Shown piece by piece: positions 1 through 7,710 of a DNA stretch of 53,823 nt. The stretch lies in assembly GCA_965653335.1 (NCBI GenBank), contig CBFGZU010000003.1, positions 1 to 53,823 of the forward strand, given 5' to 3'. Both the position numbers and the translations under genes were made by a program. The stretch comes from Pseudolysinimonas_A sp965653335 (GTDB lineage: Bacteria > Actinomycetota > Actinomycetes > Actinomycetales > Microbacteriaceae). Numbering within the stretch: position 1 is the stretch's first letter; each line of letters opens with the position of its first letter. The notes under the pieces were generated by a model. That model had not been told where the DNA came from. It was given only the letters and a program-made list of their open reading frames with translations, and made no database searches.

Positions 1-342
1 GCCGGTCGCCCCGAACTTCGGGTTCCGAGCTACTCGACTCTCGCCATCGAGATGCTGAAGGCCTCGGGAACGGACCCCGCCGAGGCGACCTATTCGCATC
101 TGTCGGGAGTCGCGCACGGCGAGGTCACCTTCACGACGGGTCTCGGGGCTAACCCCTCGGCGAAACCGGGCGACCGTGAATGGCTGGAGTTGCCGGACCA
201 CAACTTCCAGCACTACGCGCTGACCTTGTTCGCCGTGAACATGACGTTTACCAACGAGCTGGTGAACGCGTGGGGAGACGAGAAGATCACGAACGACTGG
301 CGGTCGGTTGTCGAGCGGTCGGTTGCGATGCTTCCCACCTAG
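1..342 (+). CDS. C-terminal part of an unrecognised protein (5' truncated by the window edge)
   Basis: The reading frame is open from base 1 and ends at TAG 340-342, so about 113 C-terminal residues are visible and the true start lies outside the window. The segment is soluble-looking, with no membrane helix, metal-binding cluster or motif I recognise; it carries a tryptophan- and histidine-containing stretch in its middle. An internal ATG at 52 exists, but the open frame upstream of it has similar composition, so it is probably not the start. It is convergent with the small acetyltransferase-like gene that follows, 16 bases away. No function is proposed. Confidence 0.6.
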   Translation, partial: AGRPELRVPSYSTLAIEMLKASGTDPAEATYSHLSGVAHGEVTFTTGLGANPSAKPGDREWLELPDHNFQHYALTLFAVNMTFTNELVNAWGDEKITNDWRSVVERSVAMLPT

Positions 343-358
343 GTCGCGACCGCTCGCC

Positions 359-646
359 CTACCGTGTCCTCAGATCCTCATACTCGGGATGCTTGGCGAG
401 GAATCGCCGCACGAAGGGGCACGTCGCCCCGACCCGCACCGTCGTCGACGTGCGCAACTGCTCGAGCGCGCCCCGCACGAGCGTCGAGCCGAGGCCGTGC
501 TCCTGCAGCTGCGGATCCACCTCGGTGTGCGTGAAGACGATGCCCCCGTCTTCACGCGTCACGTACTCGGTGAACCCGATCTCCCGGTCGCCGCGCTTCA
601 GCACGAATCGGGAGCCCGCGTCGTCATGAACCACCGTGTCGGTCAT
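359..646 (-). CDS. Small GNAT-family N-acetyltransferase-like protein
   Basis: This 95-residue protein matches the short stand-alone GNAT-like family (YidJ/COG2388 type) in length and pattern: an N-terminal beta-rich part, then THTEV followed by EHGLGSTLVRGAL, which corresponds to the acetyl-CoA pyrophosphate-binding turn, and a C-terminal CPFVRRFLAKHPEY segment typical of the family. Members are predicted cytosolic acetyltransferases without a firmly known substrate. The ATG at 646 is preceded at exactly six bases by TAACGT, a good actinobacterial -10 box, so the mRNA is probably leaderless. It is monocistronic, and a large inverted repeat lies upstream between it and the arsenate reductase. 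Confidence 0.85.
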   Translation of the reverse strand: MTDTVVHDDAGSRFVLKRGDREIGFTEYVTREDGGIVFTHTEVDPQLQEHGLGSTLVRGALEQLRTSTTVRVGATCPFVRRFLAKHPEYEDLRTR

Positions 647-652
647 CCTTCG

Positions 653-658
653 ACGTTA
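653..658 (-). promoter_or_regulatory. -10 box of a leaderless promoter for the GNAT gene
   Basis: On the minus strand the hexamer is TAACGT and ends six bases before the ATG at 646. That distance puts transcription start on or next to the start codon, and there is no Shine-Dalgarno sequence. A convincing -35 was not found. Confidence 0.5.
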
Positions 659-693
659 CCGATCGTCGCGGTCGTCTCGCCGGGTGGTGGCGT

Positions 694-778
694 CACCATT
701 CCTAGGAACTTTCGACCGACAGGTCAACGCACAAGGGGGAGCGGCTGTCGCCACCTCCGAAAGTTCCTAGGAATGGTG
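694..778. repeat. Perfect 21-bp inverted repeat with nested inner stem
   Basis: The arms 694-714 and 758-778 are exact reverse complements over 21 bases. Each arm itself contains the 10-bp palindrome TTCCTAGGAA (699-708 and 764-773). Inside the 43-base loop a second stem is possible (CGACAG 717-722 with CTGTCG 745-750). It lies upstream of the GNAT gene and beyond the 3' end of arsC, both on the minus strand, so it could be a strong terminator for arsC. Its length and nested symmetry are also compatible with a dispersed palindromic element. Confidence 0.8.
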
Positions 779-797
779 CGTCGCCCGCACGCCACAC

Positions 798-1211
798 TCA
801 CCCCGCAGGTGGGAGGATCTCGGCCAGCAGTGCCTCGACACGACCGCGGATGTCGTCGCGCACGCGCCGCACCACCTTGAGGTCTTTCCCGGCGGGGTCG
901 TCGAGTTCCCAGTCTTCGTAACGCTTGCCGGGGAAGACCGGGCAGGTGTCGCCGCAGCCCATCGTGACGACGACATCCGACTCGCGCACCTGCTCGGTCG
1001 TCATGAGTGTCGGCACCGCCTGGGAGATGTCGATGCCTTCTTCGGCCATCGCTTCGACGGCGACGGAGTTGATCTGGTCGCCGGGTTCCGAGCCCCCGGA
1101 GAGCACCTCGACGGCACCGCCCGAGAGGGCGCGCGCGTAGCCGGCGGCCATCTGCGAGCGCCCGGCATTGTGCACGCAGACGAAGAGCACAGTGGGCTTG
1201 TCGGATGCCAT
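798..1211 (-). CDS. arsC: Arsenate reductase, low-molecular-weight phosphatase fold
   Basis: The 137-residue protein has the LMW protein-tyrosine-phosphatase P-loop CX5R at Cys12-Arg18 (CVHNAGR) followed by SQMA, the hallmark of thioredoxin- or mycothiol-linked ArsC proteins, and a TMGCGDTCP segment with two further cysteines. It should reduce arsenate to arsenite in the cytoplasm; in actinobacteria such enzymes commonly work with mycothiol, but the partner cannot be decided here. It is divergent from pstS, and since arsenate enters cells through phosphate transporters the pairing makes sense. No arsenite efflux gene or ArsR is next to it. The ATG at 1211 has CAGACT six bases upstream, suggesting a leaderless mRNA. 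Confidence 0.88.
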   Translation of the reverse strand: MASDKPTVLFVCVHNAGRSQMAAGYARALSGGAVEVLSGGSEPGDQINSVAVEAMAEEGIDISQAVPTLMTTEQVRESDVVVTMGCGDTCPVFPGKRYEDWELDDPAGKDLKVVRRVRDDIRGRVEALLAEILPPAG

Positions 1212-1217
1212 GGGTCA

Positions 1218-1223
1218 AGTCTG
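1218..1223 (-). promoter_or_regulatory. -10-like box of a leaderless arsC promoter
   Basis: CAGACT on the minus strand ends six bases before the arsC ATG. The same hexamer at the same distance precedes pgm (9423-9428). Confidence 0.4.
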
Positions 1224-1293
1224 CGGGGTGGCGTCGGCCGGGCGCTCACGAGCGGCGAGAAGAACGCCGATGGAAACACTCCGGACAGGTCGC

Positions 1294-1315
1294 GTTCACC
1301 GTGCGTTCACGTGCG
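1294..1315 (+). promoter_or_regulatory. PHO box: two 11-bp direct repeat units upstream of pstS
   Basis: GTTCACCGTGC (1294-1304) is followed directly by GTTCACGTGCG (1305-1315). Tandem 11-bp units beginning GTTCAC are the known PhoP-binding PHO box of Streptomyces and relatives. The position, about 80 bases before the pstS start and between pstS and arsC, suits activation of pst under phosphate limitation; it might also affect arsC. Confidence 0.75.
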
Positions 1316-1358
1316 GGAACTTCCATCGGTCGGGTGGCACACAGCCATCTCCTCAAGC

Positions 1359-1375
1359 GGCGGGCCTTTCCCGCC
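1359..1375 (+). promoter_or_regulatory. Short GC hairpin just upstream of the pstS Shine-Dalgarno
   Basis: GGCGGG 1359-1364 pairs with CCCGCC 1370-1375 around a five-base loop. It ends five bases before the AAAGGA ribosome-binding site (1381-1386), so it could protect the 5' end or influence translation of pstS. Confidence 0.4.
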
Positions 1376-1395
1376 CCACGAAAGGATCACCCGGA

Positions 1396-2346
1396 GTGAA
1401 CATCACAGCACGCAAGATCACGGGGCTCTCTGCGTCCCTCGTGGCCGCGGCCCTTCTCCTCACCGCCTGTGGCGGCCAGCCGACCGGTGGCAACGGCGGG
1501 GGCGAGGGCCTGAGCGGCTCCGTCGTGGCCGACGGTTCGTCAACGGTCGCCCCGCTCGCCGAGGCAGCGGCCGACCAGTTCCGGGATGTCGAGGCGGGCA
1601 TCAACGTGACCGTCGCGACCTCGGGCACCGGGGGCGGCTTCCAGGCGTTCTGCGCCGGCGAGACCGACATCTCCAACGCCTCGCGGGCCATCAAGGACGA
1701 AGAGGCGGCGCTCTGTGCAGAAGCCGGCATCGAGTTCACCGAGATCGTCATCGCGAACGACGGCCTCGCGGTCGTCATCAACCCCGAGAACGACTGGGCC
1801 GAGAACCTCACGGTCGCGCAGCTCAACAAGATCTGGGCCCCGGAGTCGGAGGGCGTCGTCATGAGCTGGTCCGACGTCGACCCGTCGTTCCCCGACGTTC
1901 CGCTCGCGCTGTTCGGCGCCGGCACCGACTCGGGCACGTTCGACTACTTCACCGACGCGATCAACGGCGAAGAGGGTGCCATCCGCGCCGACTACAGCCC
2001 GTCCGAGGATGACAACATCACCGTGCAGGGCGTCGCCGGCGCCGAAGGTGGCATCGGCTTCTTCGGCCTGAGCTACGTCGAAGAGAATGCCGACGCCATC
2101 AAGGCCGTCGAGGTCGACGGCGTTCTGCCGACGGTCGAGACGGTGCAGGACGGCACGTACACGCCGCTGGCCCGCCCGCTCTTCATCTACGTGGCCAACG
2201 CGTCGTACACCGACAAGCCGCAGGTGAAGGCGTTCGTCGACTACTTCGTCGAGAACGCGGTCGCCATCGCCGAGGCGGCGCTCTTCGTGCCCCTCACGGC
2301 GGAGCAGATCACCACGGCCGCCGACGAGCTCGCTTCGCTCGGCTGA
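1396..2346 (+). CDS. pstS: Phosphate ABC transporter substrate-binding lipoprotein
   Basis: This 316-residue protein binds phosphate outside the membrane and delivers it to PstCA. The GTG at 1396 was chosen because it follows AAAGGA at nine bases and starts a proper lipoprotein signal: hydrophobic stretch, then lipobox LTAC with the acylated cysteine near residue 25. The PstS phosphate-loop pattern VADGSSTVAPL follows the mature N-terminus, and later segments such as ATSGTGGGF and AGTDSGTFDYF match phosphate-binding loops. It is the first gene of pstSCAB, downstream of the PHO box; the high-scoring open frame upstream of 1396 is not coding. Confidence 0.95.
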   Translation: MNITARKITGLSASLVAAALLLTACGGQPTGGNGGGEGLSGSVVADGSSTVAPLAEAAADQFRDVEAGINVTVATSGTGGGFQAFCAGETDISNASRAIKDEEAALCAEAGIEFTEIVIANDGLAVVINPENDWAENLTVAQLNKIWAPESEGVVMSWSDVDPSFPDVPLALFGAGTDSGTFDYFTDAINGEEGAIRADYSPSEDDNITVQGVAGAEGGIGFFGLSYVEENADAIKAVEVDGVLPTVETVQDGTYTPLARPLFIYVANASYTDKPQVKAFVDYFVENAVAIAEAALFVPLTAEQITTAADELASLG

Positions 2347-2401
2347 ACACCACCGCTGACGTAACTGATCGCGGAGCGATTCGCCAGATAACGAAGAGAC
2401 C

Positions 2402-3364
2402 ATGACCACGACCGTCAGCACCTCGGGCGGCCCGGCCCTGCCGGGCCGCCCGATCCCCCGTCCCGCCTCGGCTTTCGAGGGCCGCCCCCGTTACGGCGAA
2501 TTCGCGAACCGTCTTTTTCTGCGGATCGCAGCCGTGTTCACGATCGTCACAACGATCGGCATCCTCATCGCCCTCGCGATCCCCTCGATCGGGTTCTTCG
2601 CCGAGGTACCCGTGCTCGAGTTCCTCTTCGGCACGCGCTGGGCGCCGCGGTTCGCGGATGCCTCGTTCGGGGTGCTGCCGCTCGTCACCGCGACCGCGTG
2701 GACGACGATCATCGCGCTCCTCGTCGCCGTCCCCTTCGGGCTCGGCGCGGCCATCCTGCTCGCCGAGTACGCGCATCCGAAGCTGCGTCGCGTGCTCAAG
2801 CCCATCCTCGAGGTGCTCGCGGGCGTGCCCACCGTCGTCTACGGCTTCTTCGCCCTCCAGTTCGTACAGGGCACTGTGTTGCGCGAGTGGCTGCAGTTGG
2901 ACACCGGTGCGTTCAGCGTGCTCGCCGCCGGCCTCGTCATGGGCGTCATGATCATCCCGACCGTCGCGTCGATCTCCGAGGACTCGATGTCGGCCGTGCC
3001 GAACGCGCTGCGCCAGGGTTCAGCCGCGCTCGGTGCCAACCGCATGCAGACCACCCTCCGGGTCGTCTTTCCCGCGGCCCTTTCCGGCATTGTCGCCGCG
3101 ATCGTGCTCGGCATCTCGCGCGCCGTGGGCGAGACGATGATCGTCGCGATCGCCGCCGGCAACCAGGCACGCATCGTCACCGGGCCGCTCGAACAGGGTC
3201 AGACGATGACGGGCTTCATCGCGAACGCCGCGCTCGGCGACTCACGGGTCGGATCGCTCGAGTACGACACGCTCTTCGCCGTCGGTCTGCTGCTGTTCGC
3301 GATCACGCTGCTCGTCAATTTCCTCAGCATCCGCTTCGTCCGCCGCTTCCGGGAGGTCTACTGA
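2402..3364 (+). CDS. pstC: Phosphate ABC transporter permease PstC
   Basis: The 320-residue inner-membrane permease has an N-terminal cytoplasmic tail, then about six hydrophobic segments in the order expected for PstC, including the long FFAEVPVLEFLFGTRWAP periplasmic region and the EAA-type coupling loop (ALRQGSAALGANRMQT) that docks on PstB. It forms the channel with PstA. It begins 55 bases after pstS and its stop overlaps the pstA start by one base, so it is co-transcribed and probably translationally coupled with pstA. Confidence 0.95.
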   Translation: MTTTVSTSGGPALPGRPIPRPASAFEGRPRYGEFANRLFLRIAAVFTIVTTIGILIALAIPSIGFFAEVPVLEFLFGTRWAPRFADASFGVLPLVTATAWTTIIALLVAVPFGLGAAILLAEYAHPKLRRVLKPILEVLAGVPTVVYGFFALQFVQGTVLREWLQLDTGAFSVLAAGLVMGVMIIPTVASISEDSMSAVPNALRQGSAALGANRMQTTLRVVFPAALSGIVAAIVLGISRAVGETMIVAIAAGNQARIVTGPLEQGQTMTGFIANAALGDSRVGSLEYDTLFAVGLLLFAITLLVNFLSIRFVRRFREVY

Positions 3365-4278
3365 TGAGCACCGTCGGAGGGGCGATCTCGGGCGCGATCC
3401 GTGGCGTCCGGCCCATCGCATCCGGAAGGAACGGCGAATACCGGCCGACTGCGCTGATTTTCCTCACCCTGCTGTGGTTCGCCCTCGCGATCGCGTTCGG
3501 TGTGCTCGTGACGCTCATCGTGACGATCATCGTCGAAGGCCAGGGGCAGTTCACGATGCGGCTCTTCACCGAGTTCCCCGCGTCGTCGCCCGACCGGGCG
3601 GGAGCTCGCCCGGCGATCCTCGGATCGATCTGGGTGATCGGCGTCACGGCCGTCATGACGATCCCGCTCGGCGTCGCGGCCGCCGTGCACCTCGAAGAGT
3701 TCGCCGACAAGAAGAACTGGTTCAACAAGCTCGTCGAACTCAACGTGCAGAATCTCGCCGCCGTTCCGTCGATCGTTTACGGCCTGCTCGCTCTCGCGTT
3801 CCTGTCGATGATGGGCGTGCGCGACAAGAACATCGTCATCGCGGGGGCGCTCGCGCTGTCGCTGCTCATCCTGCCGGTCATCATCATCGCGACCCGGGAG
3901 GCGCTACGCGCGGTGCCGCTCGAGATCCGCCAGGGCTCGCTCGCCCTCGGCGCGACGCCGTGGCAGACGGTGTGGCGGCAGACTCTGCCGTCGTCGGTGC
4001 CGGGGATCTCCACGGGCGCGATCCTCGCGCTCTCGCGCGCGTTCGGCGAAGCGGCCCCGCTGCTCGTGCTCGGAGCGCTCGTGTTCGTGAGCTTCGACCC
4101 CAACGGACTGTTGAGCGGGTACACGACCTTGCCGATCCAGATCTTCAACTGGACCGGTCGCCCCCAGGAGGGCTTTCATCAGCTCGCCGCCGCCACGAGC
4201 GTTCTGCTGCTCGTCGTGCTGATCGCCATGAACGGCGTGGCAATTCTTATCCGCAACAAGTTCCAGAAACGGTGGTAA
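3364..4278 (+). CDS. pstA: Phosphate ABC transporter permease PstA
   Basis: The 304-residue second channel subunit begins at ATG 3364, sharing one base with the pstC stop (TGATG). It has about six membrane segments, the family signature PLGVAAAVHLEEFA near the middle, and the ABC-contact loop EIRQGSLALGATPWQT. Together with PstC and PstB it imports inorganic phosphate at high affinity. pstB starts only five bases after its TAA. Confidence 0.95.
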   Translation: MSTVGGAISGAIRGVRPIASGRNGEYRPTALIFLTLLWFALAIAFGVLVTLIVTIIVEGQGQFTMRLFTEFPASSPDRAGARPAILGSIWVIGVTAVMTIPLGVAAAVHLEEFADKKNWFNKLVELNVQNLAAVPSIVYGLLALAFLSMMGVRDKNIVIAGALALSLLILPVIIIATREALRAVPLEIRQGSLALGATPWQTVWRQTLPSSVPGISTGAILALSRAFGEAAPLLVLGALVFVSFDPNGLLSGYTTLPIQIFNWTGRPQEGFHQLAAATSVLLLVVLIAMNGVAILIRNKFQKRW

Positions 4279-4283
4279 ACCCG

Positions 4284-5159
4284 ATGGTCGGCACGATCCC
4301 CGAGTCGAGCGACTCGACCCGCACCCCCACGATGCACGTCGCGGCACGGGCGAACAGCAACTATCTCCCCGACGAGCCGCGCGGCATCCTGCAATGCGAA
4401 GACGTGGATGTCTACTACGGCGCGTTCCGCGCGGTCACCGGCGTGAACCTCAAGTTCGGCCTGCATGAGATCACGGCCCTCATCGGCCCCTCGGGGTGCG
4501 GCAAGTCGACCCTGCTGCGGTCGCTCAACCGCATGAACGACCTCGTCGACGGGGCCCGCGTCGAAGGCTCGGTGACCTTCGAAGGGGAGGACATCTACGG
4601 CAAGCGGGTCGACCCGATCGAGGTGCGGCGGCGCATCGGCATGGTCTTCCAGAAGCCCAACCCCTTCCCGAAGTCGATCTACGACAACATCGCCTATGGC
4701 CCGCGGGTCACCGGCATGCGGGTGTCGTCGATGGACGACCTCGTCGAGGAAGCGCTCACCAAGGCCGCGCTGTGGAACGAGGTCAAGGACAAGCTCAAGC
4801 AGTCGGCCTTCGGGCTCTCCGGCGGGCAGCAGCAGCGGCTCTGCATCGCCCGCACGATCGCGACCAAGCCCGACGTCATCCTCATGGACGAGCCGTGCTC
4901 GGCGCTCGACCCGATCGCGACGACCAAGATCGAAGACCTCATGCACCATTTGCGTGAGGAGTACACGATCGTGATCGTCACCCACAACATGCAGCAGGCG
5001 GCCCGCGTCGCCGATCGCACGGCGTTTTTCACGGCGCTCGCCGATGAGTCGACGGGAGACCGGACGGGCGTTCTCGTCGAATACGGCAAGACGCTACAGA
5101 TCTTCGAGAACCCCGTCGACACGCGGACGGAGGACTACATCAGCGGTCGATTCGGATGA
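4284..5159 (+). CDS. pstB: Phosphate ABC transporter ATP-binding protein
   Basis: The 291-residue ATPase carries Walker A GPSGCGKS at residues 68-75, the PstB-specific RSLNRMNDL, the Q-loop VFQKPNPFP, the signature LSGGQQQR at 178-185, Walker B VILMDEP and the H-loop histidine in IVTHNM. It energises phosphate import through PstCA. ATG 4284 is preferred; GTG 4272 is an in-frame alternative that would overlap pstA by seven bases. The last four bases overlap the next gene (ATGA). No phoU gene follows, unlike in many pst operons. Confidence 0.95.
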   Translation: MVGTIPESSDSTRTPTMHVAARANSNYLPDEPRGILQCEDVDVYYGAFRAVTGVNLKFGLHEITALIGPSGCGKSTLLRSLNRMNDLVDGARVEGSVTFEGEDIYGKRVDPIEVRRRIGMVFQKPNPFPKSIYDNIAYGPRVTGMRVSSMDDLVEEALTKAALWNEVKDKLKQSAFGLSGGQQQRLCIARTIATKPDVILMDEPCSALDPIATTKIEDLMHHLREEYTIVIVTHNMQQAARVADRTAFFTALADESTGDRTGVLVEYGKTLQIFENPVDTRTEDYISGRFG

Positions 5160-5875
5160 CGACTGCGGATGTCGCCTCGCCCGCCTGGCCGGCACGGGTC
5201 ATCGCGGTGGCGACTCCGGTCGCGGAGGTCACCCGCGGGCGCACGGCGGAGTTCCGGCAACGCGGGTTGCTCGTCGAGGGCACGTCGAGCGTCCCCGCCG
5301 CGCTCGTCGCGATCGGGCGGAATCCGCTGTCGGTCGCGCTCGTGCCGACCGACCTGCACGACATGTCGTTGCTCGACTTTCTCGACGTGCTCCGTGCGTT
5401 CAGCGCGATCCCGGTGATCGTGGGACTCGCGCCGGAGTACGACAACGAGACGGTCGCCGCCGCCCTCGACCGTGGAATCGCGCGCGCCGTGAAGCTACCG
5501 GTGACGGCGGAGGCGCTCGCCCTCGCGATCGACGCGTCGCGCCCGCGCCCTGCCGCGACGGTCGAGCCGGAGCGATACCGGGTCGGAGCACTCGACCTCG
5601 ATCTCGCGTCGTATCGCGTGCACTGGTACGGCGCGGAGGTGCACCTCGCGCCGCGGCTCTTCGAGATGCTGCGCTATTTCGCCGCCGCGCACCCGCGCGT
5701 CGTGTCGCTCGAGGAGCTGGTGAGCGAGTTCGGCGCGACGAACAATCCGCGCGACCCGGGCGAGCGCGTGCGCGTGATGATCGGCCGCATCCGCGCCCAG
5801 TTGGCGCACGTGCATCCCGATCGCCCCACGCCGCTCGAGACGGTTCATCGGGTCGGTTACCGTCTCACCGACTGA
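5156..5875 (+). CDS. Winged-helix regulator with a degenerate receiver domain, last gene of the pst operon
   Basis: The 239-residue protein ends in an OmpR/PhoB-type winged helix (about residues 140-239, ending in a GERVRVMIGRIRAQL recognition helix and VHRVGYRL wing). Residues 14-125 have the alternating pattern of a response-regulator receiver, but the acidic pair normally after strand 1 is absent (VIAVATPVAEV). A possible phosphoacceptor Asp is in TDLHDMS, with a shortened loop, and the usual KP is KLP. It therefore probably acts without normal phosphorylation. A four-base overlap with pstB ties it to phosphate uptake; it may be an orphan regulator of phosphate or cell-wall genes. No histidine kinase gene is adjacent. 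Confidence 0.8.
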   Translation: MTTADVASPAWPARVIAVATPVAEVTRGRTAEFRQRGLLVEGTSSVPAALVAIGRNPLSVALVPTDLHDMSLLDFLDVLRAFSAIPVIVGLAPEYDNETVAAALDRGIARAVKLPVTAEALALAIDASRPRPAATVEPERYRVGALDLDLASYRVHWYGAEVHLAPRLFEMLRYFAAAHPRVVSLEELVSEFGATNNPRDPGERVRVMIGRIRAQLAHVHPDRPTPLETVHRVGYRLTD

Positions 5876-5896
5876 GGGTGGTCATGAGGCGGGCCG

Positions 5897-6781
5897 TCAC
5901 ATTGGGAGGCGGAAGCGCCGCCCCGTGATCAGTCGCGGCTGGATGCGCACGTAGTTGAGCTTCTCGCTCGGATGCGCGGTGGCGGCGGCGAAGATGCCCG
6001 AGGTGAGGATCTCGTCGTCGTCGTCCAAGCGTTCCGCGATGCCTTTCACGACGACGCTCCACGACTGCGCCTCGTCGTGGCCGTCGACCTCGAAGGCGAC
6101 ATCCGGGGACCTCGTGAGGCGGATCATCTTCACCCCGGGGCCGCTTCGGAAGTACACCTTGTCGGCGTGAACGAGGTAATTCACGGGGAAGATGTCGACG
6201 CCGTCGGCTTCCTGAACACCCAGCCGCCCGACGCCTGCGGCGCCGAGCAGCTCGAAGCACGTGGCGGGGTCGAGTTCTTCGACGTCGGCATCCGCCCCGG
6301 CCGACGTCGGCTCCAGGTCGAGCCGGCTGTCGACGACATGCACCCCCGGTACCTGCTGAACGGCGTGCCGGAGCGCCGCACGGTCGCGCTCGGAGCCGAC
6401 GCGTCCATGAAGGGTGGCGACGCGCTGCCGCACGTCGACCCGCAGATCGTCGATGCGGACGGTGGAGCCGACGATCGCGTGCCTGACCGCTTCGGTGAGG
6501 TCGATGTCGGTCGAGTGGGCGGCGGCGAGGTCCAGTTCGTCGATGGTCAGTCGGTTGTCGACGGATTCGACTCCCGCGACCTTCTCGGCGAGCGTCGCCG
6601 CGGCGAGGCGCTGCGCGTGACTGGCGACGCGTCCGGTGAGTTCCACGCGACCGGCGATCGCGGTCACCCGAATGGCGGAGGGGTCGAGCGCCGCCGACGC
6701 GACGAGTTCGCGCGTGACCGCGTGGGCCAGGTCGATGTCGGCTCGAGACGGTTCGGAGTGAGCCGGGGATTTCTTCGCCAT
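5897..6781 (-). CDS. Fusion of two BON domains with a pyridoxamine-phosphate-oxidase-like flavin-binding domain
   Basis: Of 294 residues, about 14-82 and 92-158 are two BON domains, each with the strand-helix pattern ending GVxxVDxRL, and about 168-294 is a split-barrel FMN-binding domain of the pyridoxamine 5'-phosphate oxidase-like type (FELLGAAGVGRLGV, then DIFPVNYLVHADKVYFRS). BON domains usually bind membranes or other proteins; the C-terminal domain binds flavin, F420 or haem in relatives. No signal peptide is seen, so it is probably cytoplasmic. It is convergent with the pst-operon regulator and divergent from the carboxypeptidase gene. A weak -10-like TGAACT lies six bases before ATG 6781. 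The role is unknown. Confidence 0.8.
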   Translation of the reverse strand: MAKKSPAHSEPSRADIDLAHAVTRELVASAALDPSAIRVTAIAGRVELTGRVASHAQRLAAATLAEKVAGVESVDNRLTIDELDLAAAHSTDIDLTEAVRHAIVGSTVRIDDLRVDVRQRVATLHGRVGSERDRAALRHAVQQVPGVHVVDSRLDLEPTSAGADADVEELDPATCFELLGAAGVGRLGVQEADGVDIFPVNYLVHADKVYFRSGPGVKMIRLTRSPDVAFEVDGHDEAQSWSVVVKGIAERLDDDDEILTSGIFAAATAHPSEKLNYVRIQPRLITGRRFRLPM

Positions 6782-6857
6782 CTGCCCAGTTCACGCCACC
6801 CGCGCCGGGTTGTCGAGGGGCGAAGGTCCTCTGGCGACCAGGAGGAGAGGGGAACCG

Positions 6858-6863
6858 TAAGCT
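6858..6863 (+). promoter_or_regulatory. -10 box of a leaderless promoter for the VanY-type gene
   Basis: TAAGCT ends six bases before the GTG at 6870, placing the transcript start at the start codon. Confidence 0.45.
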
Positions 6864-6869
6864 GTCGCG

Positions 6870-7694
6870 GTGACCGAACCGGTGCTTCGCGTGCGGCATC
6901 GCGGCCCCACCCCGCAGCAAATCCGCGCGCGCCGCATCGCGACCGTGGTGATCGTCGTGGCGGTGCTCGCCGCGATCGTCGGTGTCTTCGTCGTCTTCGC
7001 ACCGAAGGGCGGTACCCCGGTGGCCGAGCCCTCCGACTCCCCGACGCCGTCAGCGACCCCGACGCCGACGCCCACCCCGACCCCGACCTTTCCGCTCGAC
7101 CAGTTCGACATCGACAGCGCCGCGAGCATCCAGGTCGTCGTCAACAAGCTCCGGCCCCTCAACCCGCTCGACTACGCGCCGGCGGACCTTGTCGCGCTCA
7201 ACGTCATCGGCGGCGGCCAGTTGCGAGCTGAGGCGGCATCCCAGATGCAAGCGCTGCTCGCGGCGCACACCGCCGAGACGGGCCTCGAGATGCAGTCGCT
7301 CTCGACCTACCGCAGCTACGGCCGCCAGGTGGATGTCTACAACGGCTGGGTGTCGTCGCTCGGCCAGGAGGGCGCCGACCTCACGAGCGCCCGCCCCGGC
7401 CACAGTGAGCACCAGACGGGCCTCGCGATGGATCTCGGGGCGGTGCCGTCGCAATGCAACCTCGACCAGTGCTTCGCCACCACCACGCAAGGCCAGTGGC
7501 TCGCGGCGAACGCGTGGCGTTTCGGCTTCATCATCCGCTACCCCGACGGCTACACGCCGATCACCGGCTACGAGTTCGAGCCGTGGCATGTGCGCTACGT
7601 CGGCGTGCCTCTCGCGACCGAGATGCACGACACCGGCGTCATGACCCTCGAGGAGATGTTCGGCCTCCCCGCGGCTCCCACCTACGCGGGCTGA
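6870..7694 (+). CDS. Membrane-anchored D-alanyl-D-alanine carboxypeptidase, VanY/M15B family
   Basis: The 274-residue protein has a cytoplasmic N-terminus, one membrane helix at about 24-46, a Pro-Thr repeat linker (about 55-73) crossing the wall, and an extracellular M15B zinc peptidase domain. The zinc and catalytic motifs SEHQTGLAMD and EPWHVRY are both intact. It should trim the terminal D-alanine of peptidoglycan stem peptides. The GTG at 6870 has no Shine-Dalgarno but has a -10 box at the leaderless distance. It is monocistronic and convergent with pgm, with an inverted repeat between them. Confidence 0.88.
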   Translation: MTEPVLRVRHRGPTPQQIRARRIATVVIVVAVLAAIVGVFVVFAPKGGTPVAEPSDSPTPSATPTPTPTPTPTFPLDQFDIDSAASIQVVVNKLRPLNPLDYAPADLVALNVIGGGQLRAEAASQMQALLAAHTAETGLEMQSLSTYRSYGRQVDVYNGWVSSLGQEGADLTSARPGHSEHQTGLAMDLGAVPSQCNLDQCFATTTQGQWLAANAWRFGFIIRYPDGYTPITGYEFEPWHVRYVGVPLATEMHDTGVMTLEEMFGLPAAPTYAG

Positions 7695-7710
7695 CCGCGG
7701 GTCGTAGACG

